Shown one piece after another: positions 53,710-62,683 of a DNA stretch of 64,000 nucleotides. The stretch's first letter is position 1. Each line of letters opens with the position of its first letter. The stretch lies in assembly GCA_030693065.1 (NCBI GenBank), contig JAUYBL010000013.1, positions 62,001-126,000 of the forward strand, in the 5' to 3' direction. Origin of the DNA: Methylococcaceae bacterium (GTDB taxonomy: Bacteria; Pseudomonadota; Gammaproteobacteria; Methylococcales; Methylomonadaceae). A model generated the notes under the pieces. That model saw only the letters and a list, made by a program, of their open reading frames with translations, was not told where the DNA came from and did not search any database. The position numbers were made by a program, and so were the translations under genes.

Positions 53710-55491
53710 CTAATAGACGCGTTCTTTGGGTGGAATAGCGTCAACTTCATCGGTTAAGGTGTACAAATGCACTGGCCGATAGTCGATATTAACTTTATCG
53801 TCAATCAACCACGTCAGCGTATGTTTTAACCACTCGTTATCATTCCTTGCTGGATAATCTTCCCGGGCATGACCACCTCGGCTTTCTTGACGATTACCTG
53901 CAGCAGTCATCGTCACCACCGCTTGAGCCAGCAGATTATCCAGCTCCAGGGTTTCTACCAGATCAGTATTCCAGATCAACGATTTATCCTTAACGCCCAC
54001 TTCAGCAAAAGACGCACGTACTTTTGCAATGGCTTCGATGCCTTCATCGAGCGTGGTTTGAGTTCTAAATACCGCGGCTTTCGCTTGCATGGTTTTTTGC
54101 ATAGCCAAACGAATATCGGCGGTACTAAGGTTGCCACCGGCATGACGAATGTCGTCAAAACGAGCCAGCGCCTGATTGCAAGCTGACTTTGCCAGTGGTT
54201 TGTGGGCAGTTCGGGGTTTAATCAATTCAGCACAGCGAATTGCCGCCGAGCGCCCAAATACCACTAAATCCAGCAATGAGTTTGAACCTAGCCGATTAGC
54301 GCCATGTACAGAAACACAAGCCGCTTCGCCGATAGCCATCAAGCCGGGTACGACAGTATCCGGATTATCACCTGCTAACGTGACCACTTCTGCTTTGTAA
54401 TTAGTTGGGATACCGCCCATGTTGTAATGCACAGTCGGCAACACCGGAATCGGTTCACGCGTTACGTCAACACCGGCAAAAATTTTCGAGGTTTCGGCAA
54501 TACCTGGTAAGCGTTCGTGAATGATAGCCGGATCCAAATGCTCAATATGTAAATGGATGTGATCTTTTAATTTGCCGACCCCACGACCTTCGTTAATCTC
54601 GATAGTCATCGCACGACTAACCACATCGCGAGATGCCAGATCTTTTGCTGACGGGGCATATCGTTCCATAAAGCGCTCGCCTTCGGAATTGGTTAAATAA
54701 CCGCCCTCACCACGAACCCCTTCGGTAATCAAACAACCTGCGCCGTAAATACCGGTGGGGTGAAACTGGACAAATTCCATATCCTGTAACGGCAAACCTG
54801 CGCGTAAAACCATCGCATTGCCATCGCCAGTGACCGTATGTGCAGAGGTACAAGAAAAGAAAGTTCGACCATAACCGCCGGTCGCCAACACGGTGACATG
54901 TGCCTTAAATAAATGCAGTGAACCATCATCCAAACACCACGCCAGCACTCCGCGACATTCACCATCCTGCATAATTAAATCCAGCACGATGTATTCGACA
55001 AAAAACTCGGCCTTATGCTTTAAGGCTTGCTGATACAAGGTATGCAAAATCGCATGACCGGTTTTATCCGCGGCCGCGCAAGTGCGTTGTGCAGTGCCTT
55101 TGCCATAATGCGTGGTCATGCCGCCAAAAGCGCGTTGATATATTTTTCCGTCCGCTGTTCTGGAAAACGGCACGCCATAATGTTCTAACTCGATAACAGC
55201 AGGGATGGCTTCGCGGCACATGTATTCAATGGCATCTTGATCGCCCAGCCAATCCGAACCTTTGACTGTGTCATACATGTGAAAACGCCAGTCGTCTTCG
55301 CCCATATTGGCTAACGCCGCACTGATACCGCCCTGCGCCGCGACTGTATGACTGCGAGTAGGAAATACTTTGCTAATACACGCGGTGCTCAAACCCCTTT
55401 CGGCCATTCCCAAAGTAGCCCGCAACCCCGCGCCACCGGCGCCCACCACGACCACATCGTATTCGTGTTCAATAATGTTATAAGCAGCCAT
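53710..55491 (-). CDS. sdhA: Succinate dehydrogenase flavoprotein subunit
   Basis: 593 residues. FAD-binding [13 protein letters not shown] near 17-29, the covalent flavin histidine in [10 protein letters not shown] (about 48), the substrate site [13 protein letters not shown] near 239-251, and [11 protein letters not shown] near 355-365 are all present. It follows sdhD by three bases. The iron-sulfur subunit gene sdhB, normally next, is not found: the next gene is the FNR-type regulator. Confidence 0.96.
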   Translation of the reverse strand: MAAYNIIEHEYDVVVVGAGGAGLRATLGMAERGLSTACISKVFPTRSHTVAAQGGISAALANMGEDDWRFHMYDTVKGSDWLGDQDAIEYMCREAIPAVIELEHYGVPFSRTADGKIYQRAFGGMTTHYGKGTAQRTCAAADKTGHAILHTLYQQALKHKAEFFVEYIVLDLIMQDGECRGVLAWCLDDGSLHLFKAHVTVLATGGYGRTFFSCTSAHTVTGDGNAMVLRAGLPLQDMEFVQFHPTGIYGAGCLITEGVRGEGGYLTNSEGERFMERYAPSAKDLASRDVVSRAMTIEINEGRGVGKLKDHIHLHIEHLDPAIIHERLPGIAETSKIFAGVDVTREPIPVLPTVHYNMGGIPTNYKAEVVTLAGDNPDTVVPGLMAIGEAACVSVHGANRLGSNSLLDLVVFGRSAAIRCAELIKPRTAHKPLAKSACNQALARFDDIRHAGGNLSTADIRLAMQKTMQAKAAVFRTQTTLDEGIEAIAKVRASFAEVGVKDKSLIWNTDLVETLELDNLLAQAVVTMTAAGNRQESRGGHAREDYPARNDNEWLKHTLTWLIDDKVNIDYRPVHLYTLTDEVDAIPPKERVY

Positions 55492-55494
55492 GCT

Positions 55495-55875
55495 TTACCC
55501 TAATAATGTAATGCGAAATATGCCAAGTAACGCTGTCACAGCCAGTAACAACATCGTTAAATTCACCAGCCAGATTGTGACAATTTTAACCCCGCTGGCA
55601 GCCACGTAATCTTCAATCACCACCTGTAACCCTAGTGCCGCGTGATAGCAGACCATCAGTATCCAGGTAATCATGGCAATGCTATTGATAGGGCTGGCCA
55701 GCCAGGCAACAGTTTGTGCGTAAGAGGCGGTAAACGTTAAGTTAAGAAACAACACCAACCAAAATGATAACGGTATCAACATCACTGCTGTTACGCGCTG
55801 CATCCACCAGTGATGCGTGCCTGATTTTGCGGAGCCTAAGCCCCGCGCCTTAGCTAAAGGTGCTCTGTAATCCAT
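55495..55875 (-). CDS. sdhD: Succinate dehydrogenase membrane anchor subunit SdhD
   Basis: 126 residues with three membrane helices. The quinone and heme side of complex II: the heme ligand is the His in MVCYHAALGLQVVIEDYV. SGTHHWWMQRVTAV near the N-terminus is the quinone-site segment. The ATG at 55875 has AGG upstream; a TTG six codons earlier would overlap sdhC. 10 bases separate it from sdhC. Confidence 0.92.
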   Translation of the reverse strand: MDYRAPLAKARGLGSAKSGTHHWWMQRVTAVMLIPLSFWLVLFLNLTFTASYAQTVAWLASPINSIAMITWILMVCYHAALGLQVVIEDYVAASGVKIVTIWLVNLTMLLLAVTALLGIFRITLLG

Positions 55876-55885
55876 AAGTTGCCTG

Positions 55886-56263
55886 CTAAACAAATATCAA
55901 CGTTATCAAGGTCAGCGCTAACGAAGCCGCCAATTCAATCAGCGCATAGCGATTCATACGCTCTTGATCAAAACCATAACCCGCGTCCCAAAACAGGTGG
56001 CGAATGCCATGACACAAATGAAAAAATAACGCGTAAACAAAACCCCAGTACACCACCAGCACCGGCCACCACTGCAAAATTGCCTGCAATCGCTCGTAAA
56101 TATCGCTACCGGCGGCGATTGCGGCAACTATGCCGACAAATAACACCAGCCCACCGGACAAAAACACGCCAGTCATGCGATGTGTAATGGAGATTATCCC
56201 GGTTAGCGGCAGCCGATAAACTTGCAGATGCGGGGAGGTGGGTCTGTTATTGCCTGTTGCCAT
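55886..56263 (-). CDS. sdhC: Succinate dehydrogenase cytochrome b556 subunit SdhC
   Basis: 125 residues, three membrane helices. The family signature RPTSPHLQVYRLPLTGIISITHRMTG (partly quoted) covers 7-32 with the quinone-binding Ser/His/Arg, and the heme ligand His lies in FHLCHGIRHLFWD (about 80-92). First gene of the sdhCDA group. The 86 bases before it separate it from pyrD on the same strand. Confidence 0.94.
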   Translation of the reverse strand: MATGNNRPTSPHLQVYRLPLTGIISITHRMTGVFLSGGLVLFVGIVAAIAAGSDIYERLQAILQWWPVLVVYWGFVYALFFHLCHGIRHLFWDAGYGFDQERMNRYALIELAASLALTLITLIFV

Positions 56264-56349
56264 AATATCTTTCCAATAATTTGAGCTTCACATGATCTGC
56301 CAAATCAAAAACCGATGCAATCTCGGGCCAACTGCTTAAATGTTGATAA

Positions 56350-57375
56350 TCAGTGGCCCTTACTTAGTTCGCGACCAATATCCGCGACTAATTGCGGCCC
56401 CTGATAAATTAAGCCGCTGTATATTTGCACCAGACTGGCACCGGCTTGAATTTTTTCTTGTGCATCAGCAGCGCTTAATATCCCGCCAGCAGCAATAATG
56501 GCACAACGGCCATTCAACTCCGCCGCCAATCCCCGAACAACAGCGGTTGCGGCCTCTTTAACCGGCGCACCGCTTAAACCTCCGGCTTCTTGGGCAAGTG
56601 GATGATCTGCGATTTTATCTCGGGCAATCGTCGTGTTGGTGGCAATCACGCCGTCAATTTCAAATTCCAACAACAGCGTGGAGATATGGCTAATTTCATC
56701 GCCGGTTAAATCCGGGGCGATTTTTAACACCAGCGGCACGTATTTATTGTGTTGTTGCTGTAGTTTTACTTGCTCATCTTTTAATAGCGACAGCAGCGTT
56801 TTAATCTCGTCGCCTTGTTGCAGTTGGCGCAAGTTTTTAGTGTTAGGCGAGGAAATATTGATAGTAATGTAACTGGCAAAAGGATAAGCCTTACGCAAAC
56901 CGATTAAATAATCCTCGCTTGCTTGCTCAATTGGCGTATCAAAATTTTTGCCGATATTGATCCCCAAAATGCCGGAGTAATGACTTTGCTTTACCTGCGT
57001 TAACAAGTGCTCCACACCCAGATTATTAAACCCCATACGATTGATGATGGCCTGATATTCCGGCAAACGAAATAATCGCGGCTTAGGGTTGCCCGGCTGT
57101 GGGCGCGGCGTAACGGTGCCAATTTCAATAAAACCAAATCCCAGCGCGGCCAACGCATCAATATAATCGCCGTTTTTATCTAAACCTGCCGCTAAGCCCA
57201 CCTGATTTTTGAACTCCAGCCCCATCACCTTAATGGGTTGTTCAGCAACTTCCGGGTAAACGAGCTTGCTCAAGCCGATCTTTTCCACCGCATTTAGCGC
57301 GCTGAGCGTGACGTGGTGAGCGGTTTCAGGATCAAGCGAAAACAGTAAAGGTCGAAGTAAAGGGTAGAGATTCAT
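56350..57375 (-). CDS. pyrD: Dihydroorotate dehydrogenase (quinone), class 2
   Basis: A membrane-associated flavoenzyme oxidising dihydroorotate to orotate with ubiquinone. 341 residues. Key parts: [16 protein letters not shown] (60-75), the first signature [22 protein letters not shown] (partly quoted, 79-100), catalytic Ser in [13 protein letters not shown] (about 173-185), and [10 protein letters not shown] near 265-274. The N-terminal [12 protein letters not shown] is the quinone tunnel helix. Confidence 0.97.
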   Translation of the reverse strand: MNLYPLLRPLLFSLDPETAHHVTLSALNAVEKIGLSKLVYPEVAEQPIKVMGLEFKNQVGLAAGLDKNGDYIDALAALGFGFIEIGTVTPRPQPGNPKPRLFRLPEYQAIINRMGFNNLGVEHLLTQVKQSHYSGILGINIGKNFDTPIEQASEDYLIGLRKAYPFASYITINISSPNTKNLRQLQQGDEIKTLLSLLKDEQVKLQQQHNKYVPLVLKIAPDLTGDEISHISTLLLEFEIDGVIATNTTIARDKIADHPLAQEAGGLSGAPVKEAATAVVRGLAAELNGRCAIIAAGGILSAADAQEKIQAGASLVQIYSGLIYQGPQLVADIGRELSKGH

Positions 57376-57418
57376 AGATGTTTTCTTGGTTTGTGTAAAT
57401 CTAATGTCGAGTCCATGA

Positions 57419-58513
57419 CTAATGCTGACTGGTTAATTGATACGGCCCAGGCGCAATCACTGTCCGGCGATTCAATACCAAATCAACCAGTAATTGTGCG
57501 GACGCGGGCCCCATCGCCAAGCCATTTCTAAAATGTCCGGCATTGATACTTACGTTACTTATATCAGGATGCTTGGATATATAAGGTATGCCTTGTTCCG
57601 TGCCGGGCCTTAATCCAGCCCAATGCCGGATAATTGGGAAGTTCTTTAAGGTCGGCAGCAGTTCAATAGCAAAGTGGCTTAGCTTATCGCGCGATTTGGG
57701 CGTGATGGTTTTATTAAAATCATCGGTTTCAACCGTGCTGCCAGCCAAAATTTTACCGTCGCGGCGCGGAATTAAATATTGATCGCCATCCAGCACCATG
57801 TAGGGCAAGGTGTCGGGTAAGGCTTCAAACAACAGCATTTGTCCTTTGACTGGTGCAATGTTGGGGGCTTTAACGGTGGTCGCCGGGAAAAACTGCTGAA
57901 ATAATTGTCCTGTCCATGCGCCGGCCGTAATCACTAACTCGTTGACTGCAATGTGCCCGGCGCTGGTGTTCAGTGCAGTTACTCGGTTTTGCTCAATCGT
58001 AATGTCCGATAAAGAGCAATGCTCCTGCAAAGTGACGCCTTTAGCGAGTAAATCTAATCTTAAAGACTTAACTAACCTGGGATTGCGGATTTGCGCGATA
58101 TTCGGTAGCCACAACGGGTGTTCCGGGCTGGTTTGCAGCGCATTAGCTCCATCAGGCATCGATGGGAAAAATGTAACGTGATTGTTGCAGCACCAATCAA
58201 TTGCGGCCATCACATCCGGATTTTTAGTTATCAACAAACCGCATGCTGTCCATTCCGGATCTTCGCCGGTCTCGTTCAGTAGTTGTGCGGCTAGTTCCGG
58301 ATACAGCTTTAGACTTTGCATTACCAGGCGGGTAATAGCTTGAGGTTGCCGCCATGGATACAGCGGCAACAAAATGCCGCCACCGGCCCAGGACGACTCT
58401 TGACCAAGTTGATTTTTTTCAATAACGGTAACCGTGGCACCCGCTTTAACAAATTCTCGCGCTGTTAATAGGCCGATAACGCCGCCGCCGATGATAGTAA
58501 TGTCAGAAATCAT
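57419..58513 (-). CDS. thiO: Glycine oxidase ThiO
   Basis: 364 residues, FAD-dependent amine oxidase fold. ADP-binding [13 protein letters not shown] (8-20), the [16 protein letters not shown] stretch (39-54) typical of Thi[25 protein letters not shown] (partly quoted, about 242-257) and the C-terminal [16 protein letters not shown] with WAGLRPGT. It supplies dehydroglycine for the thiazole of thiamine. No other thi gene is near, so it may be transcribed alone. Confidence 0.92.
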   Translation of the reverse strand: MISDITIIGGGVIGLLTAREFVKAGATVTVIEKNQLGQESSWAGGGILLPLYPWRQPQAITRLVMQSLKLYPELAAQLLNETGEDPEWTACGLLITKNPDVMAAIDWCCNNHVTFFPSMPDGANALQTSPEHPLWLPNIAQIRNPRLVKSLRLDLLAKGVTLQEHCSLSDITIEQNRVTALNTSAGHIAVNELVITAGAWTGQLFQQFFPATTVKAPNIAPVKGQMLLFEALPDTLPYMVLDGDQYLIPRRDGKILAGSTVETDDFNKTITPKSRDKLSHFAIELLPTLKNFPIIRHWAGLRPGTEQGIPYISKHPDISNVSINAGHFRNGLAMGPASAQLLVDLVLNRRTVIAPGPYQLTSQH

Positions 58514-58833
58514 GAATAATTAAAGTGAAAACCAATTAAAAACAAAGAAATGAACGGCACCGGCAATAACTTACCACGAAAGCCCCTTTTTGAGGCGAAT
58601 TGTGCTCTGTGGTTAAAATAAAAACCCTATAAAAAGCTGTTGTTTATTTGATACAAACTAAAAAATAAATCACATTCGCATCTTAAGCTATTGATATGAA
58701 TCAATTTATTAGTGATAAAAAATTAATCTAAAATCTTGTTGGAATCGGTTTTTGCTGCTACCATTAGCCCCGTAAAATCGCTTTGTTGTGTAAAAGCAAA
58801 AATTTGTAAAATAACAACCTCAATGGAGGCACT
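58514..58833 (+). promoter_or_regulatory. Control region of the outer-membrane protein gene with a perfect FNR box
   Basis: 320 A+T-rich bases without a gene. At 58691-58704 lies TTGATATGAATCAA, an exact TTGAT-N4-ATCAA FNR/ANR site. A -10-like TAATCT sits at 58724-58729. The box centre (58697.5) would be about 40 bases before a start near 58738, which is class II activator geometry. A strong GGAGG ribosome site precedes ATG 58834. Confidence 0.75.
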
Positions 58834-59697
58834 ATGAAAAAAACTAATATGCAATGGGGCGTTATCGCTACCGCAACTGTAGCAATGGTAGGTGCATTAG
58901 CATCTCCACAAGCAATGGCTAAATCCAAAGCTAAAGCGCCAGCTTCTGAAGCCTACGCCGCACCATCAACCAACAGCCGTGTTGATGCTTTAGAAGCGCA
59001 ATTGCAAGCTATGCAAGCTGAATTAAGCAGCTTAAGAGCCTCACAAAATCGTCCTTCTGCTGAAGCAGCTAAAGTTCAAGAATTGGATGAGTGGGCACAA
59101 TCAGTTAAAGCTAAACCTGCTGAAGCAGCAAAAGATCATTTGTTCGCTGTTCGTGGCGGCTGGATGCATTTTAATGACAATCGTGATAGTACTACTTCGA
59201 CTTTAGGTGCTGTAAATCCAACCTTTAGTACCGATCAAGATGCCCATTATTATGGCGGCGCAATCGATTTCAATGTAAACAATGACCTGTTCGGCTTGAT
59301 GAAAAATACCTCTTTCGCTCTTGAACTCGGCGTTGAATATGCTCAAATAGGTCAAAGCAAGCCTAATGGCTTGGGTGCCAATGCCAATGGCACATCTCAA
59401 CTAGCAGACGTCAATCAATTAAGAATTAGTGCATCTCCGAAAGTTAGATTTTTGCACGGCAGCAAATTTAGACCATGGTTGATTCCAGCTGGTTTAGACA
59501 TCAACATTATCAGCCCGCCATCTTCAGCAATTACAGTACTGAACACTGGCATGCAGTTCGGCGCGGGTGCAGATTATGAATTATTTAAAGGAATCGTAAT
59601 CGGTGCAGACGGTCGTTATCATCACTCTTTTGATGATATTGACGGCGCTGACACCGACGGCTTCACATTGGGCGGTTCTGTAGGTTTCAAGTTCTAA
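58834..59697 (+). CDS. Outer-membrane beta-barrel protein with N-terminal coiled coil
   Basis: 287 residues. The signal peptide (1-29) ends at AMA. A Lys/Ala-rich stretch is followed by a coiled coil (RVDALEAQLQAMQAELSSLR, about 49-68). The C-terminal 180 residues show alternating strands (LFAVRGGWMHF, YYGGAIDFNV, FALELGVEY, FGAGADYELFKGIVIGADGRY) and a terminal aromatic residue (GGSVGFKF), as needed for barrel assembly. An abundant major surface protein is likely given the ribosome site and control region. No exact family is assigned. Confidence 0.8.
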   Translation: MKKTNMQWGVIATATVAMVGALASPQAMAKSKAKAPASEAYAAPSTNSRVDALEAQLQAMQAELSSLRASQNRPSAEAAKVQELDEWAQSVKAKPAEAAKDHLFAVRGGWMHFNDNRDSTTSTLGAVNPTFSTDQDAHYYGGAIDFNVNNDLFGLMKNTSFALELGVEYAQIGQSKPNGLGANANGTSQLADVNQLRISASPKVRFLHGSKFRPWLIPAGLDINIISPPSSAITVLNTGMQFGAGADYELFKGIVIGADGRYHHSFDDIDGADTDGFTLGGSVGFKF

Positions 59698-59721
59698 GTT
59701 TAAATACTTAACTAAACCAAC

Positions 59722-59754
59722 AAAAAGGAGGGCGTTAAACCCCTCCTTTTTTTG
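59722..59754 (+). terminator. Intrinsic terminator after the outer-membrane protein gene
   Basis: Stem AAAGGAGGG / CCCTCCTTT with loop CGTTAAAC and seven T, 25 bases after the stop. Confidence 0.88.
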
Positions 59755-59785
59755 TGCCTGAAAAAAAAGGTAAATCCTTAGCCCG

Positions 59786-59875
59786 TGTAGGCTGGGTAGA
59801 GCACCGCGAAACCCAACATGGAGCTCCAAATACCTTAAGTGCTGGGTTTCGGCTACCGCCTCTACCCAGCCTACA
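59786..59875. repeat. 90-bp palindromic repeat, copy 1
   Basis: Inverted ends TGTAGGCTGGGTAGA / TCTACCCAGCCTACA with an inner arm pair CGCGAAACCCA..TGGGTTTCGG. The same element lies at 60846-60935 (83 of 90 bases equal, same orientation). REP/MITE-like. Confidence 0.8.
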
Positions 59876-59922
59876 CTGCCAAAACACTCCAATTTGAATG
59901 GCAACTCTTTTTACCGTAGACT

Positions 59923-59940
59923 TGTACCGCTTAAAGTACA
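59923..59940. promoter_or_regulatory. Operator-like TGTAC-N8-GTACA upstream of yefM
   Basis: Perfect 5-base arms, 13 bases before the yefM start. YefM/YoeB operators in E. coli carry TGTACA-type cores, so this is a likely autoregulation site. Confidence 0.5.
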
Positions 59941-59953
59941 TAAGAGGTGTGTG

Positions 59954-60208
59954 ATGCGTATAATTTCTTTTACCCAAGCAAGAAACAGTTTGAAATCAGT
60001 GTTGGATAGTGTGGTGAATGATGCCGATTGCACTGTCATTACTCGTCGCGATGCTGACAATGCGGTGGTTATGTCCATGGACTATTACAACAGCCTAATG
60101 GAAACTGTACATTTACTAAAATCCCCAGCTAATGCGGCCCACCTGGCCCAATCTATAGAACAATATAAAACCGGCAACAGTAAAGAACGAGAAACCATTG
60201 ATGACTAG
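59954..60208 (+). CDS. yefM: YefM-type antitoxin
   Basis: 84 residues of the Phd/YefM fold. N-terminal DNA-binding half MRIISFTQARNSLKSVLDSV, then CTVITRRDADNAVVMSMDYY (the typical R-x-D-A-x-V-V strand), and a C-terminal toxin-binding tail rich in Ala/Glu (PANAAHLAQSIEQYKTG). The start ATG 59954 follows GAGG by 6 bases; the open frame upstream is not used. Overlaps yoeB by 8 bases. Confidence 0.94.
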   Translation: MRIISFTQARNSLKSVLDSVVNDADCTVITRRDADNAVVMSMDYYNSLMETVHLLKSPANAAHLAQSIEQYKTGNSKERETIDD

Positions 60209-60467
60209 ACAGTTAGCCTGGACGGATGCTGCATGGTCAGACTATTTATACTGGCAAGGTCAGGATAAAAAAACATTAAAACGCATCAATGCCCTTATTG
60301 CTGACACCAAAAGAGTACCCTTTGAAGGCATAGGCAAACCGGAAGCACTAAGAGAAAACTTATCGGGCTTTTGGTCTCGACGAATTGACGAATCCAATCG
60401 GCTAGTTTATGCGGTAAATGATCAGCACTTAACCATCATTGCCTGCCGTTATCACTATGAAACCTGA
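60201..60467 (+). CDS. yoeB: YoeB-type mRNA interferase toxin
   Basis: 88 residues. RelE-superfamily toxin cleaving mRNA in the ribosomal A site. The YoeB catalytic set is visible: Glu in PEALRENLSGFWS, Arg in RRIDESNRLVYAV, and His-Tyr in CRYHYE at the C-terminus. The ATG lies inside the yefM end (GATGACTAG), as usual. All expected residues are intact, so the pair should be functional. Confidence 0.95.
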   Translation: MTRQLAWTDAAWSDYLYWQGQDKKTLKRINALIADTKRVPFEGIGKPEALRENLSGFWSRRIDESNRLVYAVNDQHLTIIACRYHYET

Positions 60468-60489
60468 AAGGCGTAATGGTGGACGTCAA

Positions 60490-60513
60490 TCCCCTCCTTT
60501 TTTGTGCCGGAAA
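60490..60513 (+). repeat. Degenerate duplicate of the terminator arm
   Basis: CCCCTCCTTTTTTGTGCC plus GGAAA repeats the segment 59740-59763 that ends the outer-membrane gene terminator. Weaker similarity continues about 15 bases upstream. The two copies flank the repeat copy 1 and the yefM-yoeB module. Confidence 0.5.
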
Positions 60514-60582
60514 GTAACTTCATTGACGACAAAAACCCTCAAGTTCATACTTCGAAAATAAAACATTAAGACGGAAGTAACT

Positions 60583-60839
60583 ATGAAAGCAACTGCAAAA
60601 GATTTGAGAATGCATTCAAAAGAACTACTTGACGTAGTTAGTCGCGGAGAAGACGTTGTTATTACCTTCCGCGGCAAACCTTGTGCAAACCTTGTGCAAA
60701 GCTTGTTCCCTATGAAGAATCGGCCCAACCGCTGGTACCGGATAAAAAAGATAGCTTGTTCGGCATTTGGGCAGACCGTGACGATATCGACTCTGTCGAA
60801 GATTACCTACAAAACCTAAGAAAGAGCCGATTTTCTTAA
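60583..60839 (+). pseudogene. Frameshifted Phd/YefM-type antitoxin (VapB-like role)
   Basis: The first 31 codons read MKATAKDLRMHSKELLDVVS and then RGEDVVITFRGKPCA, a normal Phd-type antitoxin. An 11-bp tandem duplication AAACCTTGTGC (60676-60686, 60687-60697) then shifts the frame. In the shifted frame, codons from 60699 restore the family tail: KLVPYEESAQPLVPDKKDSL, then FGIWADRDD, SVEDYLQNLRKSRFS and TAA at 60837-60839. Without the duplication it would be a full antitoxin of about 80 residues. No toxin follows. Confidence 0.88.
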
Positions 60840-60845
60840 TGTTGA

Positions 60846-60935
60846 TGTAGGTTGGGTAGAGCACCGCGAAACCCAACATGGAGCATCAGATACCTTAAGC
60901 GCTGGGTTTCGGCTAGCGCCTCTACCCAGCCTACG
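60846..60935. repeat. 90-bp palindromic repeat, copy 2
   Basis: Same element as 59786-59875. It begins 6 bases after the antitoxin pseudogene stop, just where a partner toxin (ATGTTGAT.. as in vapC starts) would begin. Confidence 0.8.
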
Positions 60936-61005
60936 CAACGCCAATACAAAACACTATCGGATTATTAAAGATATTTCCTTAATCGAATTTAAACCAATTT
61001 AGCCC

Positions 61006-61959
61006 GTGAAAACCCTCTACCCTGAAATCCTTCCCTTCCACACCTTTATGCTGGAAACCGGCAGCCAACATTTGGTTTATGTTGAGCAAAGCGGTAATCC
61101 TGATGGCATTCCGGTCATTTTTTTGCATGGCGGACCGTGCTCCGGCACCAAGCCCGATCATCGGCGATTTTTTAATCCCGAGCACTATCACATTATTTTG
61201 TTTGATCAACGCGGCTGCGGTAAGTCGCTGCCTTTTGGTGAGCTGGAACATAACACCACTCAGGATTTAATTGATGATATGGAGCGCATTCGCGAACAGC
61301 TAGCCATCAAACAATGGCTGTTATTTGGCGGCTCCTGGGGCGCAGCGCTGGCGCTGCTGTACGCCCAGAAACATCAAGACAAAGTGTTGGCTATGATTCT
61401 GCGCGGCACCTTTTTGGCGCGGCAACAGGATATGAACTGGTTTCTGGGTAATGGCGCCGGGCTGATTTATCCTGAGCTTTGGCAGCAATTGGTTGAAAGC
61501 ATCCCGGTACACTGGCGTGATAACTTATTGGCGGGATTATTTTCTACCGTTTGGCATGATGACATTGCGTTGCAACAGCGTGCAGCTAATGCTTGGATGG
61601 CCTGGGGCGCACAAGTGGCCTTGGGTAATCTTTACCTGCCTGCTTCCACCGATACGTTGATCACTGAAGACATGATCAAACAAGTGCGCATGGAATTGCA
61701 TTTTGCCAAGCATGGGTACTTTATCGCCGAAAACCAAATTCTGGATAACAGCAAACAGCTATCCAACCTGCCTGCCATTATTATTCACGGTCGACAAGAT
61801 TTGGTCTGTCCTATGGAAGCTGGCTTTAGTCTGCATAAAACTTTGCCGAATGCAGAATTTGTTGTTTTGGCAACTGCAGGGCATATTGCTCAAGGTGACG
61901 AGATGATTGATGCCTTGGTGAATGCCACGGATACGATGGTTAATAGACTTTCTGTTTAA
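61006..61959 (+). CDS. pip: Prolyl iminopeptidase (alpha/beta hydrolase, S33)
   Basis: 317 residues. Releases N-terminal proline from peptides. Motifs: HGGPCSGTKPDHRRFFNP with the oxyanion HGGP (about 41-58), FDQRGCGKS (66-74), nucleophile GGSWGAALALLYA (Ser near 107), the Asp in GRQDLVCP and the His in ATAGHIAQGDE. The start is GTG at 61006 with weak ribosome site. ubiX begins 6 bases after its stop. Confidence 0.92.
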   Translation: MKTLYPEILPFHTFMLETGSQHLVYVEQSGNPDGIPVIFLHGGPCSGTKPDHRRFFNPEHYHIILFDQRGCGKSLPFGELEHNTTQDLIDDMERIREQLAIKQWLLFGGSWGAALALLYAQKHQDKVLAMILRGTFLARQQDMNWFLGNGAGLIYPELWQQLVESIPVHWRDNLLAGLFSTVWHDDIALQQRAANAWMAWGAQVALGNLYLPASTDTLITEDMIKQVRMELHFAKHGYFIAENQILDNSKQLSNLPAIIIHGRQDLVCPMEAGFSLHKTLPNAEFVVLATAGHIAQGDEMIDALVNATDTMVNRLSV

Positions 61960-61965
61960 AAAATA

Positions 61966-62559
61966 ATGAACAATTCCTCTGAAGGGCTTAAGAAAAAACG
62001 GCTGATTATTGGTGTAACCGGCGCGACCGGCGCGGTTTACGCAGTAAGAATGCTGCAAGTTTTACAGGCTCAGCCGGAATGGGAAACGCATTTGGTGATT
62101 TCTTCTGCTGGCGTCGTTAACTTGAAACACGAAATGGACATGAAGCGCTCCGATTTGGCGGCGCTGGCAGATGTGACCCATGGCGTTAATGATATTGCCG
62201 CGAGCATTTCCAGCGGCGGCTTTAAAACTGAGGGCATGATTATCGCGCCTTGTTCGATGAAAACGCTATCAGCGGTCGCGCATGGCTTTGGGGACAATTT
62301 AATTTCGCGTTCTGCCGATGTGGTCTTGAAAGAACGTCGTCGTTTGGTCGTTATGCCGCGGGAAACACCTTTAAACTTGGTACATATTAAAAATATGCTC
62401 AGCGTAACCGAAATGGGTGGCATTATGTTTCCGCCGATGCCAGCGTTTTACAGTAAATCCGATTCTATGATGGGCATGGTCAATGAGACCGTTGGCAGGG
62501 TGTTGGATATGTTTGGCGTTAATGTGGACGGTTTGTATACGCCATGGGAAGGGTTGTAA
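61966..62559 (+). CDS. ubiX: Flavin prenyltransferase UbiX
   Basis: 197 residues. Makes prenylated FMN, the cofactor of UbiD-type decarboxylases in ubiquinone synthesis. GVTGATGAVYAVRML (about 16-30) binds FMN. The conserved IIAPCSMKTLSAVAHGFGDNLISRSADVVLKERRRLVVMPRETPLN region (quoted only in outline, 85-130) and the final MFPPMPAFYSKSDSM are present. The prenyl-phosphate arginine and glutamate are included in these motifs. Confidence 0.96.
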   Translation: MNNSSEGLKKKRLIIGVTGATGAVYAVRMLQVLQAQPEWETHLVISSAGVVNLKHEMDMKRSDLAALADVTHGVNDIAASISSGGFKTEGMIIAPCSMKTLSAVAHGFGDNLISRSADVVLKERRRLVVMPRETPLNLVHIKNMLSVTEMGGIMFPPMPAFYSKSDSMMGMVNETVGRVLDMFGVNVDGLYTPWEGL

Positions 62560-62569
62560 AAAAAGGTGG

Positions 62570-62595
62570 TGGGAGCGACGCCTACGTCGCTCCCA
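62570..62595. repeat. Short GC-rich palindrome
   Basis: GGGAGCGACG-CCTA-CGTCGCTCCC, a 10-base perfect stem after ubiX. The same type of GGGAGCGACG hairpin is a common dispersed repeat in proteobacteria. No T-run follows directly. Confidence 0.6.
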
Positions 62596-62613
62596 ATAAG
62601 AATTGTGCCCATA

Positions 62614-62652
62614 AAAAAGCCCCGGTTGTTTTTCAACAATCGGGGCTTTTTG
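62614..62652. terminator. Bidirectional terminator between ubiX and groL
   Basis: Stem AAAAAAGCCCCGGTTG / CAATCGGGGCTTTTT (with a GT pair), T and A runs on both sides. It serves ubiX and the convergent groL. Confidence 0.9.
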
Positions 62653-62683
62653 CTTAAAGCAACTTGGCTTTAAGGCTGCATGA

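Noticed and set aside
60625-60879. A minus-strand frame of 84 codons
   Set aside because: It is the complement of the antitoxin pseudogene and the 90-bp repeat.
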